Shown here: positions 1 to 8,901 of the stretch, piece after piece
Layout of the letters: every line of letters begins with the position of its first letter
How positions within the stretch are numbered: position 1 is the first letter of the stretch
NCBI GenBank assembly: GCA_015058575.1
Contig: SVBZ01000048.1
Span: 102,102 to 166,101, forward strand
DNA length: 64,000 nucleotides
Source: Pseudoselenomonas ruminantium
GTDB lineage: Bacteria; Bacillota; Negativicutes; Selenomonadales; Selenomonadaceae
Direction of reading: 5' to 3'
Made by a program: the position numbers and the translations under genes
Notes under the pieces: model-generated
Told to the model about the DNA's origin: nothing
Database searches by the model: none
Seen by the model: only the letters and a program-made list of their open reading frames with translations

Positions 1-1287
1 TACAACCGCGCGAAAAAGGATGTCGGGAATCTTTTGATGAGCATCCCGCATATTGGGGATAAGGCATACCGTACGGCTCGCATCGTCAAGGACAGCGTGC
101 GGTCAGCACTGGTGCCTGGCAGTATATTCGAGGAAATCGGCTTCCATTATATCGGGCCGGTTGACGGCCATAATCTTAGCCTGCTGCAGGATATCCTGGG
201 GCGGGCCAGACAGATGGAAGGGCCTGTACTCATCCATATCCATACGAAGAAAGGCAAGGGGTATTTGCCGGCGGAGCAGCAGCCCGACAAATTCCATGGC
301 ATCGGCGTCTTTGACCGCAAGACCGGCCAGTGCCCGCAGAAAAAAGGGGCACCGAGCTATACCTCTGTATTCAGCAAGGCCTTGATCGAGCTGGCTGAGA
401 AGGATACGAACATCACAGCCATCACGGCGGCCATGCCGTCGGGCACGGGGCTCAAGGCCTTTGGCGAGGTTTATCCGGCGCGGTTCTTCGATGTCGGTAT
501 TGCCGAGGAACACGCGGTTACCCTGGCGGCAGGCATGGCGGCAGATGGCCGCCATCCGGTCGTTACGCTTTACTCGACGTTTGCACAGCGGGCCTATGAT
601 CAGCTTATGCATGATGTGTGCCTGCAGAACCTGCCGGTGACGCTCTGCCTTGACCGCGCTGGTCTCGTCGGAGCTGACGGCCCGACACATCATGGTGCTT
701 TTGACTTGTCCTATCTGCGGCATATGCCCAATATGACGGTGTTCGTGCCCAAGGATGAGTCTGAGCTGCGCGATATGCTCGCGACGGCTGTAAAAATGGA
801 TGCACCGACGGCTATCCGCTATCCGCGCGGCGCTGGCCTGGGGGTACCGCTTAGCGGGACGTTCTGCGATATCCCCATCGGCAAGGCAGAGATCCTGACA
901 AAGGCAGCGGCTGGGCAGGTGGCGTTCCTGGCTGTGGGCCCGATGGTGCATCGGGCCCAGCAGGCTGCGGCAATCCTTGCGGAGGATGGCATTTCTGCCA
1001 GTGTGGTCAACATGCGTTTTGTCAAACCCCTCGATACGGCGGTCATTGCTGCCATGGCAGCAGAGCACCGGCTGCTGGTGACGCTCGAAGAAAATACATT
1101 GGCTGGCGGTTTTGGGTCGGCTGTGGCGGAATATCTCATGGACAGTGGCCTTGCGGCTAAGACAGATTTATTGCGTCTTGGGCTTCCGGACCGTTTCATT
1201 GAGCAGGGCAAACCGGAGGAGCTTTTTGAGCTCTGCGGGTTGCAGCTAGAACAGATTGCAGCAACAGTAAAGGAACGATTGAAATAA
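1..1287 (+). CDS. dxs: 1-deoxy-D-xylulose-5-phosphate synthase, 5' end outside the window
   Basis: Thiamine-diphosphate enzyme that condenses pyruvate and glyceraldehyde-3-phosphate, the first step of the MEP isoprenoid pathway. The frame is open from base 1 (YNRAKKDVGNLLMSIP), so the true start and the ThDP-binding N-terminal part lie upstream; 428 codons are present of the usual 620-640. Visible family signatures are the transketolase central-domain stretch DRAGLVGADGPTHHGAFD and the C-terminal transketolase domain ending in TVKERLK. Its stop codon shares one base with the tlyA start (TAATG), so the genes are translationally coupled. Dxs-tlyA-nadK-argR-recN is a common Firmicute order. Confidence 0.97.
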   Translation, partial: YNRAKKDVGNLLMSIPHIGDKAYRTARIVKDSVRSALVPGSIFEEIGFHYIGPVDGHNLSLLQDILGRARQMEGPVLIHIHTKKGKGYLPAEQQPDKFHGIGVFDRKTGQCPQKKGAPSYTSVFSKALIELAEKDTNITAITAAMPSGTGLKAFGEVYPARFFDVGIAEEHAVTLAAGMAADGRHPVVTLYSTFAQRAYDQLMHDVCLQNLPVTLCLDRAGLVGADGPTHHGAFDLSYLRHMPNMTVFVPKDESELRDMLATAVKMDAPTAIRYPRGAGLGVPLSGTFCDIPIGKAEILTKAAAGQVAFLAVGPMVHRAQQAAAILAEDGISASVVNMRFVKPLDTAVIAAMAAEHRLLVTLEENTLAGGFGSAVAEYLMDSGLAAKTDLLRLGLPDRFIEQGKPEELFELCGLQLEQIAATVKERLK

Positions 1288-2096
1288 TGGCAAAACAACG
1301 ATTGGATGTACTTTTGGTCGAACGCGGCCTGGCAGGCAGCCGGGAGCGGGCCAAGCGCATGATTATGGCCGGCGAGGTACTCGTCGACAATCAGAAAGTC
1401 GATAAGGCCGGGGCAACGGTGAAGCCTGAAGCTGAAATCCGTTTGCTCGGCAATGATATTCCCTATGTCAGCCGTGGCGGCTTGAAGCTTGAGAAGGCCA
1501 TGCAGGAGTTTGGCGTGCGCATCGAGGGCCGCAGCTGTGCCGACATCGGTGCGTCGACTGGCGGTTTTACCGACTGCATGCTGCAAAATGGTGCGGTGCG
1601 CGTCTTCGCTATCGATGTCGGCTATGGCCAGCTGGCCTGGAAGCTTCGTACCGATGCGCGTGTCGTCAATATGGAGCGAACGAATATCCGCAATGTGACG
1701 CCCGAGGATATCGGACAGCTGCTGGACTTTGCCTCGATCGATGTGGCGTTCATCTCGCTGACGAAGGTTTTGCCGGTGGCGTTTACCCTGCTCAAGGAAG
1801 ATGGCGAGCTCGTGGCGCTGATCAAGCCGCAGTTTGAAGCTGGCCGTGAATTTGTGGGCAAGAAGGGCGTCGTTCGCGAGCCCTCGGTGCACGAGGACGT
1901 CATCCGCAAGGTAACCGCCTTTGCCCGCGAGCTTGGCTTCGTGCCGATGGCGCTTACCTTTTCGCCCGTCAAAGGGCCGGAGGGCAATATCGAATATCTT
2001 ATCCGCTTGACAAAGGATAAGTCCCAGCAGGATACGGTGACAGAGGAGCGTCTGGCTGCCGTGGTAGCTGAGGCGCATGGTGCGCTGGATAAATAA
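1287..2096 (+). CDS. tlyA: TlyA-family rRNA methyltransferase (hemolysin A family)
   Basis: 269 aa. An N-terminal S4 RNA-binding domain (about residues 3-60, starting RLDVLLVERGLAGSRERAKR) is followed by an FtsJ/RrmJ-type SAM methyltransferase domain with motif I DIGASTGGFTD near residue 90. Family members 2'-O-methylate cytidines in 16S and 23S rRNA; the hemolysin name is historical. The ATG overlaps the dxs stop by one base. Length and both domains are complete. Specific target nucleotides cannot be read from sequence. Confidence 0.93.
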   Translation: MAKQRLDVLLVERGLAGSRERAKRMIMAGEVLVDNQKVDKAGATVKPEAEIRLLGNDIPYVSRGGLKLEKAMQEFGVRIEGRSCADIGASTGGFTDCMLQNGAVRVFAIDVGYGQLAWKLRTDARVVNMERTNIRNVTPEDIGQLLDFASIDVAFISLTKVLPVAFTLLKEDGELVALIKPQFEAGREFVGKKGVVREPSVHEDVIRKVTAFARELGFVPMALTFSPVKGPEGNIEYLIRLTKDKSQQDTVTEERLAAVVAEAHGALDK

Positions 2097-2107
2097 GGAG
2101 CTTGCTG

Positions 2108-2959
2108 ATGCTGACCATAGCTGTTTTCCCTAATGTGAATAAGCCACAGTCCCCGGAGGTACTCAAACGGATTTTTGCGTTCTACCGGGATAAGGACGTG
2201 CGTCTTATTTTGCCGATCGATGAATCGCGTTTCTTTGGCATGGAAGAATACGGTGTGCCGGATATCGAAAAGATACCGGCAGATCTTGCGCTGAGCTTGG
2301 GCGGCGATGGGACGCTGCTGGGCGTCTGCCGCCGCTATGGAGCCATGGCAGTGCCGGTATGCGGGGTCAACATCGGCACGCTGGGCTTCATGGCAGATAT
2401 CGAGCTATCAGAGCTCGAGACCAAGCTGCAAAAAATCCTGTCTGGCGACTACCGCATCGAGCATCGCCTGCTGCTGGCTGGTTTTGTGCGCTCGCATGGC
2501 AAGGAGCGCTTCCTTGGCCATGCCATCAATGATGTGGTCGTGACTAAGGGCGGTGTGGCCCGCATGCTGCATTTAGGGCTCAGCATCAACGATTCGCATC
2601 TGATTGACTATAAGGCCGATGGTGTCATCGTGTCATCGCCGACCGGATCGACTGCGTATTCCTTATCGGCAGGCGGACCTATCATGAATCCGACCATCCG
2701 GGCGCTGCTGGTGACGCCGATCTGCGCGCATACCTTCAACATGCGCCCGCTGGTGGTAGGGGAGGAAGATGTGGTGCGCATCGAGATTGCGGCAATCCAT
2801 CAGGACATCATCGTCACCTTCGATGGGCAGGAAAGTTTCCGCCTGCTGCCAGGCGATGAGGTCATGGTCATGAAATCGAATGTGCAGGCCGGAATTGTCA
2901 AATTTGATGATAAGGATTATTATCAGATTTTGCGGACCAAGCTATGGAAAGACGTTTGA
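2108..2959 (+). CDS. nadK: NAD kinase
   Basis: Phosphorylates NAD to NADP. The GGDGT nucleotide-binding motif is present (LSLGGDGTLLGVCR), and so is the second conserved block SSPTGSTAYSLSAGGPI. I chose the ATG at 2108 because AAGGAG at 2095-2100 sits 7 bases upstream; an in-frame TTG at 2102 is too close to that site. 283 aa, typical length. It lies 11 bases after tlyA and is probably in the same transcript. Confidence 0.95.
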   Translation: MLTIAVFPNVNKPQSPEVLKRIFAFYRDKDVRLILPIDESRFFGMEEYGVPDIEKIPADLALSLGGDGTLLGVCRRYGAMAVPVCGVNIGTLGFMADIELSELETKLQKILSGDYRIEHRLLLAGFVRSHGKERFLGHAINDVVVTKGGVARMLHLGLSINDSHLIDYKADGVIVSSPTGSTAYSLSAGGPIMNPTIRALLVTPICAHTFNMRPLVVGEEDVVRIEIAAIHQDIIVTFDGQESFRLLPGDEVMVMKSNVQAGIVKFDDKDYYQILRTKLWKDV

Positions 2960-2984
2960 CTAGAGAAAGGAGCGGTGTAGGCGG

Positions 2985-3437
2985 ATGAAAAGCATACGAC
3001 ACGCTGTAATAAAGGACATTATCGATGCCCAGGTCATCGAGACGCAGGAGGAATTGGCTGCGGCTTTGCGCGAACGCCGGATACAGGTCACGCAGGCTAC
3101 CGTTTCGCGTGATATCAAGGAGCTCATGCTCATAAAGGTGCCATCCGGAGATGGGCGGTACCGCTATGCCTCACCGATGCAGAATACGCTGCTTTTCACA
3201 GAGGATCGCATGCGCCGTCTGTTTGCTGATACGGTGACTGCCTGTGATTACAGTGAGAACCTCATTGTCATCAAGACACTGCCGGGCGGTGCGAATACGG
3301 TGGCATCGGCGCTCGATCATGCGAATTGGAGTGAGGTCATCGGCACCCTGGCTGGTGATGATACCATCCTCGTCATCATCAAGCCCAAGGAGGCGACAGA
3401 GAAAATCCTCAAACGCTTGCAGGAGTATTTGAAATAA
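2985..3437 (+). CDS. argR: Arginine repressor ArgR/AhrC
   Basis: 150 aa, full length for the family. The N-terminal winged helix-turn-helix contains TQATVSRDIKEL, and the C-terminal arginine-binding and oligomerization domain contains the GDDTILVI stretch. Family members are hexameric, arginine-responsive regulators of arginine biosynthesis and catabolism. AAAGGAG lies upstream of the ATG. The position between nadK and recN is the usual Firmicute one. No ARG-box target was identified in this window. Confidence 0.95.
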   Translation: MKSIRHAVIKDIIDAQVIETQEELAAALRERRIQVTQATVSRDIKELMLIKVPSGDGRYRYASPMQNTLLFTEDRMRRLFADTVTACDYSENLIVIKTLPGGANTVASALDHANWSEVIGTLAGDDTILVIIKPKEATEKILKRLQEYLK

Positions 3438-3465
3438 TTCATCGTAGACAAAGGAGATCTTTTCC

Positions 3466-5175
3466 ATGCTGAAATCATTGACCGTTTGGAATTTTGCTTT
3501 GCTTGAGCATGTCCAAGTGGAATTTGGGGCAGGCCTTAATATCCTGACAGGCGAGACTGGTGCAGGTAAGTCCATCTTGATCGATTCGCTCGGGGCCATC
3601 CTTGGGCAGCGCATCTCGGCAAGCTCTATCCGCACGGGGTGCGAATGGCTGCGCGTCGAGGCGGTGTTCACGCTCGAGGATGAGGCCCTGGGCCTGCATG
3701 AGCTGCTGGCCCAGCAGGCCATCGATGATTCGGAGGGCATGCTGATCATCACGCGGCAGGTGACGCGCGGCGGCCGCAGCATGGTGCTGGTCAATGGCTG
3801 CCATGTGACATTGGCGGTGCTCAAGGCAATCGGCGCGTATCTTGTCGACATCCATGGACAGAATGAGAATCTGGCGCTATTGAAGGAAGAGAGCCAGTTT
3901 TCGCTGCTCGACCATTACGATGCCGATCTTGCCGAGTCGCTGGCGGCTTATCGTCATGTCTATGATGAGTGGCGCGCCTGCTGCCGGCAGTATGCGGAAA
4001 AGGAGCAGGCGGCACGCGAATACGCGCAGCGTCTCGATATGCTGCGCTGGCAGGACAACGAGATTTCAGCGGCGCAGCTCAAGGAAAACGAAGACGAGGA
4101 GCTCGAAACGGAAATCCGCAAGCTCTCGCATGCGGAAAAGATTGCCGGCTATGTGGAAGAGTCATACAATCTGCTCGCGAGCGGCTCCAAGGAAGGCGTA
4201 GGTGTCCTGGCGGCTCTGGCGCGTGTCAAGAAGGACTTGCAGGATATGAGCCGCTACGATGCATCGCTTCGAAATGCCCAGAAGATGGTCGAAGAAGCGG
4301 TCATCTCGCTGCAGGAGGCTTCGTATGAGCTTCGCGACTATGGAGAGACGCTCGAATTCAGTCCGGAGCGCCTCGATAAGCTGCAAAGCCGCATGGATGT
4401 AATCTACCGCCTGCGCAAGAAGTACGGGGCGACGATTGCCGATGTGCTTGCCCATCAGCAAAAGGTGCAGCAGGAGCTAAGTGCCATCGAGAATTACGAT
4501 GACGATATGGCGGAGCGCAAGGCAAGGATTGCTGCACTTGAGGCAGAGCTTGGGCAAAAGGCGCAGGCACTTACGCAGCTGCGCCAGCGCGCGGCTGGCG
4601 AGTTATCGGCGGCTATCGGCGGGCAGCTTTCGGCACTCGGGATGCCCAATGCGGTGTTCCGCATCGATGTGGCGGCTGCCGCAGGTTTTCAGGCCAATGG
4701 TGCCGATAATGTGGCGATGTATTTTTCGGCCAATCCCGGTGAAGCAGAGCAGCCTTTGCAGAAGGTGGCCTCGGGTGGCGAGCTTTCGCGTATCGCGCTG
4801 GCAATCAAGGCCGTGGCAGCCTCGCGCGATTCGTCGGTGCCGAGTATGGTATTCGATGAAATCGATACGGGAATCGGCGGCCGTACCGCACAGATGGTAG
4901 CTGAGCGCATCGCGCTCGTCGCGCGCTTCAAGCAGGTGCTGTGCATCACGCATCTGCCCCAGATAGCCTGCATGGCCGACGTACATCTCTACATTTCCAA
5001 GGCTACAGCAGGTGAGTCGACAGTCACGCAGGTGCGTCAGCTCTCCGAGCGGGAGCGCATCAGCGAGATTGCCCGCATGGCCTCGGGCGCTGATATGACA
5101 GCTGCCTCGCTGGATAATGCGAAGGAGATGGTTAGTCATGCAAAGATTCGCAAGAAATCCTTAGAAAAAAATTAA
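3466..5175 (+). CDS. recN: DNA repair protein RecN
   Basis: SMC-like ATPase acting in double-strand-break repair. 569 aa. Walker A GETGAGKS lies near residues 29-36. A long charged coiled-coil middle follows, then the ABC signature ASGGELSR and Walker B FDEIDTGIGG, and the C-terminal ITHLPQIA block. The start ATG has AAAGGAG about 9 bases upstream. It closes the dxs-recN cluster. Confidence 0.97.
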   Translation: MLKSLTVWNFALLEHVQVEFGAGLNILTGETGAGKSILIDSLGAILGQRISASSIRTGCEWLRVEAVFTLEDEALGLHELLAQQAIDDSEGMLIITRQVTRGGRSMVLVNGCHVTLAVLKAIGAYLVDIHGQNENLALLKEESQFSLLDHYDADLAESLAAYRHVYDEWRACCRQYAEKEQAAREYAQRLDMLRWQDNEISAAQLKENEDEELETEIRKLSHAEKIAGYVEESYNLLASGSKEGVGVLAALARVKKDLQDMSRYDASLRNAQKMVEEAVISLQEASYELRDYGETLEFSPERLDKLQSRMDVIYRLRKKYGATIADVLAHQQKVQQELSAIENYDDDMAERKARIAALEAELGQKAQALTQLRQRAAGELSAAIGGQLSALGMPNAVFRIDVAAAAGFQANGADNVAMYFSANPGEAEQPLQKVASGGELSRIALAIKAVAASRDSSVPSMVFDEIDTGIGGRTAQMVAERIALVARFKQVLCITHLPQIACMADVHLYISKATAGESTVTQVRQLSERERISEIARMASGADMTAASLDNAKEMVSHAKIRKKSLEKN

Positions 5176-5267
5176 TTTCTTGCAGGATTTTTATAAGAGA
5201 TAGAGAATATTAGTAATCGAAATACGTGACATTGTGTTTTAGTTTTTGTTGGAAGGAGGGGAAAATC

Positions 5268-5630
5268 ATGGAAAAACAATATGGCAAGATTACTGTATTG
5301 GAATCGACTGGACGCAAGGATCAGTTTGGCAGCGAGTATTACTGGTGCCGTTGCGCCTGTGGCAATTTCACGATTTTTTCCCAGGAAGAACTTGAAAGTG
5401 GTTTTATCAAGGACTGTGGCTGCAGTGCGACGAAAGCTGCGGCACAGGCAGAGGAAAAAAAGGCTGTCAATGCAACGGCTGTAGCTGCTGCACCTGCGGA
5501 GAAGAAGCCGCGCCAGAAAAAAGTGTTTGTCGAATCGTTTGCCTCGCGATGGTGCGGGCTCGATGGCATTGCTACGAATCCGAAACATATCCGTCCCTGG
5601 CCGGAAGTAAAACGCCGCCGGCGTTCATGA
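5268..5630 (+). CDS. Small zinc-ribbon protein with basic tail, function unknown
   Basis: 120 aa. Residues 1-50 carry the pattern YGKITVLE ... WCRCACGN ... DCGCS, that is C-x-C-x-C plus a later C-x-C. This resembles the N-terminal zinc-ribbon module found at the front of phage AP2/HNH-type DNA-binding proteins. Here no AP2 or HNH domain follows; instead there is an Ala/Glu/Lys-rich linker and a basic C-terminus (EVKRRRRS). The ATG at 5268 has a strong GGAAGGAGGGG site. A Rho-independent terminator follows at 5654. A nucleic-acid-binding role is an inference from the cysteine pattern and charge. Confidence 0.6.
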   Translation: MEKQYGKITVLESTGRKDQFGSEYYWCRCACGNFTIFSQEELESGFIKDCGCSATKAAAQAEEKKAVNATAVAAAPAEKKPRQKKVFVESFASRWCGLDGIATNPKHIRPWPEVKRRRRS

Positions 5631-5653
5631 AAACTATACAGTCAATTTCGGTT

Positions 5654-5690
5654 AAAGCGCTCCCTTGCGGTTGCAATGGAGCGCTTTTGT
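5654..5690 (+). terminator. Rho-independent terminator after the zinc-ribbon gene
   Basis: A 10-bp inverted repeat (AAAGCGCTCC at 5654-5663, GGAGCGCTTT at 5678-5687) with a 14-base loop ends in a short T tract. Confidence 0.75.
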
Positions 5691-5736
5691 TTGTATACTT
5701 AAAGGCAGTAATGTTTTTGTACGAGGAGTTTTTTTG

Positions 5737-6216
5737 ATGCTGGGTATTCAATGTTATGCGATTTTCTGGCTGCTGGTCAGTGGTTATGCGTTCCAGACCA
5801 TGATGGCGCATACAGGTTCTATGGCTGATGACGAAGAACGCCAGATTTTGAAAGACGAGATGGAATCGATGGGCAAGTTCATGTCGGCGCAAAGCATCGG
5901 CAAGACGTTCTTGGTGATGTCTGTCGTGCTCCTGCTCATCGATATCATGGGATTCGTGCTGACCTATCAGTATGCCGAGCTGCGTCCGTGGCAGCTCGTG
6001 GCGTTCTATCTGGTGGCGGCAGCGCTCTTGATCGATTCGCTCGTGGATTTCGTGCGCATGCGCAAGCTCATGCGTGCCAAAGAGCCCGATGAGGTCGCGG
6101 CCTGCATGTCGCAATATGTCGAAGGTGCTTCCTCATGGAATGGTGTGGCCCTCATCGCTGTGGGCGGCAAGTGCTTGCTGGCTGTTGTGCTCGTTCTCTG
6201 GACCGTGTTCCGCTAA
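5737..6216 (+). CDS. Membrane protein with about four transmembrane segments, unknown function
   Basis: 159 aa. Hydrophobic stretches are seen near the N-terminus (IFWLLVSGYAF), in the middle (FLVMSVVLLLIDIMGFVL and LVAFYLVAAALLIDSLVDFV) and at the C-terminus (LLAVVLVLWTVF), separated by charged loops rich in Glu, Asp and Arg. I do not recognise the family. ACGAGGAG lies 8 bases before the chosen ATG; longer in-frame starts would run into the preceding terminator. It lies upstream of a Nudix gene that has its own promoter. Confidence 0.6.
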   Translation: MLGIQCYAIFWLLVSGYAFQTMMAHTGSMADDEERQILKDEMESMGKFMSAQSIGKTFLVMSVVLLLIDIMGFVLTYQYAELRPWQLVAFYLVAAALLIDSLVDFVRMRKLMRAKEPDEVAACMSQYVEGASSWNGVALIAVGGKCLLAVVLVLWTVFR

Positions 6217-6226
6217 GCGCGGAAAC

Positions 6227-6255
6227 TTGAAATAAAAGCGAACAGATAGTAAAAT
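6227..6255 (+). promoter_or_regulatory. Sigma-A-type promoter before the Nudix gene
   Basis: TTGAAA, a 17-base spacer, then TAAAAT, placed 33 bases before the ATG at 6288, which has its own GAGGAG site. Confidence 0.6.
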
Positions 6256-6287
6256 AAATAGATATGAAGCTTTGAGGAGGAGTAACG

Positions 6288-6839
6288 ATGGACGAAGAGT
6301 TAGTAGAAAAGAAACTGCACGGCGAGGCGATTTTTGACGGCACGCTGCTGCATGTCAGACGGGACACTGTGGAATTGCCGAATGGCAATCAGGCTACACG
6401 CGAGTTCATCGAGCATCCGGGCGCGTCGTCAGTCATTCCGGTTTTTCCTAACGGCGATATCATCCTGGTCAAGCAATACCGCTATCCGATTGGGCGCATA
6501 ACGCTGGAAGTTCCTGCGGGCAAGCTTGACGCCCCCGATGAAGATCCGCTTTATTGTGCGCAGCGTGAGCTCTCCGAGGAAACAGGCTATGAGGCTGAGC
6601 ATATGGAAAAGCTTACGACGATTGCGACGACGGTTGGTTTTTCGAATGAGTACATCCATATGTATAAGGCCGAGGGGCTGACGCCAGGCCCGCAGCATCC
6701 CGATGCGGATGAGTTCATCAATGTGGTAAGGCTGCCGCTTGATGAGGCAGTTGCGATGGTGCTCGATGGCCGCATTTACGATGCTAAATCCGTATCATCG
6801 ATCCTGATGCTGGAGCGGCAGAGAAACGGGAATAAATAA
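6288..6839 (+). CDS. Nudix hydrolase, ADP-ribose pyrophosphatase type
   Basis: 183 aa. The Nudix signature is clear near residue 70: AGKLDAPDEDP followed by RELSEETGY. The spacing before the first Glu is one residue longer than the strict consensus. The flanking PVFPNGDIILVKQYRYP and TVGFSNEYIHMYKAEGL blocks are typical of the NudF/ADP-ribose pyrophosphatase branch, which hydrolyses ADP-ribose to AMP and ribose-5-phosphate. The substrate is inferred from the family. Confidence 0.88.
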   Translation: MDEELVEKKLHGEAIFDGTLLHVRRDTVELPNGNQATREFIEHPGASSVIPVFPNGDIILVKQYRYPIGRITLEVPAGKLDAPDEDPLYCAQRELSEETGYEAEHMEKLTTIATTVGFSNEYIHMYKAEGLTPGPQHPDADEFINVVRLPLDEAVAMVLDGRIYDAKSVSSILMLERQRNGNK

Positions 6840-6864
6840 GATAACCTTGCTAGGGAGGTAGACA

Positions 6865-7491
6865 ATGTTTGATTTCAACCTGTTGCAGATCGTAGCTGGT
6901 CTGCCGGGACTTATTATCGCGATGGTCATCCACGAATATGCACATGCACAGGTGGCCGTCTGGCTTGGCGATTTCACGCCGCGCATGATGGGGCGGCTGA
7001 CGCTGAATCCTAAGGCGCATATCGATCCGCTCGGCATGCTGGCACTTTTCCTGGTGCATTTCGGCTGGGCAAAGCCGGTCATGATCAATCCGCACAACTT
7101 CAAGCAGCCGCGCCGTGACGATATCCTGGTCTCGCTGGCTGGCCCCGGAGCAAATCTCTTGATGGCTTTTCTGGCGCTGGTGGCCTTGGTGCTCCTGAGC
7201 CGTGTCGGTGTCTATATAACCGAGGGCATCTACTGGGTATTCATGCTGATTGTCGAGTACAATATCGGCTTTGCGATTTTCAATTTGCTGCCGCTGCCGC
7301 CGCTTGACGGCTCGCATGTGCTCAAGCAGCTTCTGCCGCGCGATCTTGCTTATCAGTTCGCCAGCCTTGAGCGCTACAGCTTCCTGATTTTGATTTTGCT
7401 CCTGATGACGCCGGTCCTCAGCATGATCCTGATTCCGATGCGCGGGGCGGTGCTCGAAGTTTTCCGTACGTTGCTGGGCATCCTTTTCTAA
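6865..7491 (+). CDS. Site-2 protease family (M50) membrane metalloprotease
   Basis: 208 aa with several transmembrane segments. The zinc-binding HExxH motif is HEYAH in an N-terminal membrane helix. The second active-site region, FNLLPLPPLDGSH, supplies the conserved Asp of the family. This short YwhC-like form lacks a PDZ domain. Family members cleave within the membrane; the substrate is unknown. It lies 15 bases before scpA, an arrangement frequent in Firmicutes. Confidence 0.88.
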   Translation: MFDFNLLQIVAGLPGLIIAMVIHEYAHAQVAVWLGDFTPRMMGRLTLNPKAHIDPLGMLALFLVHFGWAKPVMINPHNFKQPRRDDILVSLAGPGANLLMAFLALVALVLLSRVGVYITEGIYWVFMLIVEYNIGFAIFNLLPLPPLDGSHVLKQLLPRDLAYQFASLERYSFLILILLLMTPVLSMILIPMRGAVLEVFRTLLGILF

Positions 7492-7506
7492 GGGCAGCGG
7501 CTGGCT

Positions 7507-8232
7507 ATGGAAGATTACAAGATAAAGATCGATGCGTTTGAAGGTCCGATGGACCTTCTTATGCATCTTATCGAGAAAAACAAGATTGACATCTATGACA
7601 TCCCGATTGCGGAGCTTACGCGTCAATACCTGGCGTATTTGGACCGCTTTCGGGAATTTAACATGGAAATCGCCAGCTCGTTTCTCGTCATGGCCGCAAC
7701 GCTCCTGCAGATCAAATCGCGGATGATGTTGCCGAAACCCGAGAAGCCAGCGGATGAAGCCGAAGAAGATCCGCGCTTCGAGCTCGTGCAGCGCATCTTG
7801 GAGTACCGTAAGTTCAAGCAGGTCAGCACGGTGCTCGGTGACATGGCTGGCATCCAGGAGCGGTTTGTCAGCCGGGAGCCGATGGATTTGCCGGTGCATC
7901 ATCTGCCGCCGGGGAATCTGTCACTCAAAATGCTGGTGGAGGCGTTTCATACGGTACTATCGGTCAAGGAGGAGCTTTCCATCCCAAAGGCACTCGTCAC
8001 GCCGGAAGCCTTCAGCATCAAGGATAAGATGGCAGACATCTTGTCGCTGCTATCGCGCAGCCGTGGCCGGCTGCTCTTTTCGGAGGCATTCGAGACGGGC
8101 ACGCGCAGCGAGCTGATCGTGACGTTCCTCGCACTGCTGGAGCTCATGAAGCTCAAGACCGTGACGGTGAAGCAGCAGCGGGCGTTTGCAGAAATCTATA
8201 TTTGTATCCGGGAGGAAGAACAACATGCCTGA
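7507..8232 (+). CDS. scpA: Segregation and condensation protein A
   Basis: Kleisin subunit of the SMC-ScpAB condensin. 241 aa. The N-terminus DAFEGPMDLLMHLIEKNKIDIYDIPI is the SMC-binding hallmark, and the C-terminus ends in a winged-helix region. The stop overlaps the scpB start by 8 bases, which couples translation of the two subunits. Confidence 0.95.
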   Translation: MEDYKIKIDAFEGPMDLLMHLIEKNKIDIYDIPIAELTRQYLAYLDRFREFNMEIASSFLVMAATLLQIKSRMMLPKPEKPADEAEEDPRFELVQRILEYRKFKQVSTVLGDMAGIQERFVSREPMDLPVHHLPPGNLSLKMLVEAFHTVLSVKEELSIPKALVTPEAFSIKDKMADILSLLSRSRGRLLFSEAFETGTRSELIVTFLALLELMKLKTVTVKQQRAFAEIYICIREEEQHA

Positions 8233-8884
8233 GACGGCAGAACGGATTGAAATCTCACAGCTTGGTCTATTGGAGGCTGTGCTCTTTGCCGCGGGCAATC
8301 CCATAACGGCGGCGGAACTTGCGCGTATCCTGCAGCTCGATGTGCTCGGTACGCAGAACCTCGTGACTGAACTCAAACGCGATTTGGACCGCCGCCAGAG
8401 CGGTTTGACGGTCCGGCAGGTGGCAGGCGGGTATCAGCTGGCTACGCGGCCGGAGGCCTTTGCCATCGTCGAGCGTCTGAGCCAGGTGGTGGATCGCAAG
8501 ATTTCTGCGCCGACGATGGAGACGCTCTCGATTGTGGCGTTTAAGCAGCCAATCACCAAGGCGGAAATCGAACAGATCCGCGGGGTGCGCGTAGAAAGGG
8601 CGCTGCAAAAGCTGCTAGAGCTAGAGCTTATCGCAGAAGTGGGGCGCAAGAATGTGCTTGGGCGGCCGATTCTCTACGGTACGACAGAGACGTTTTTACG
8701 CTGCTTCGGCATCAATACGCTCGACGATTTGCCAGCGCTGCCGACAACAGAAGAAGCAGCGGCAGGGCTCGATGCTGAGCAGATGGAGTTATTCCAGGAG
8801 GTGCAGCAGCTGCAGGCTGAACAGGCAGCGGGCACAGAAGAAGAAGCGCCGGCGGCACATGAGGATATGCCATCGGCCAAATGA
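8225..8884 (+). CDS. scpB: Segregation and condensation protein B
   Basis: 219 aa. Two winged-helix domains contain the conserved stretch ETLSIVAFKQPITKAEIEQI and the following RGV motif. The C-terminal tail is Glu/Ala/Gln-rich and low in complexity. The ATG at 8225 lies within scpA; a longer frame starting at 8186 would overlap scpA much further and has no ribosome-binding site. It forms the condensin accessory complex with ScpA and SMC. Confidence 0.94.
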   Translation: MPETAERIEISQLGLLEAVLFAAGNPITAAELARILQLDVLGTQNLVTELKRDLDRRQSGLTVRQVAGGYQLATRPEAFAIVERLSQVVDRKISAPTMETLSIVAFKQPITKAEIEQIRGVRVERALQKLLELELIAEVGRKNVLGRPILYGTTETFLRCFGINTLDDLPALPTTEEAAAGLDAEQMELFQEVQQLQAEQAAGTEEEAPAAHEDMPSAK

Positions 8885-8901
8885 TATGGGAGGAAATGGA
8901 T

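Noticed and set aside
103..1068. Minus-strand frame under dxs
   Set aside because: Shadow of dxs, which has clear family motifs in the plus frame.
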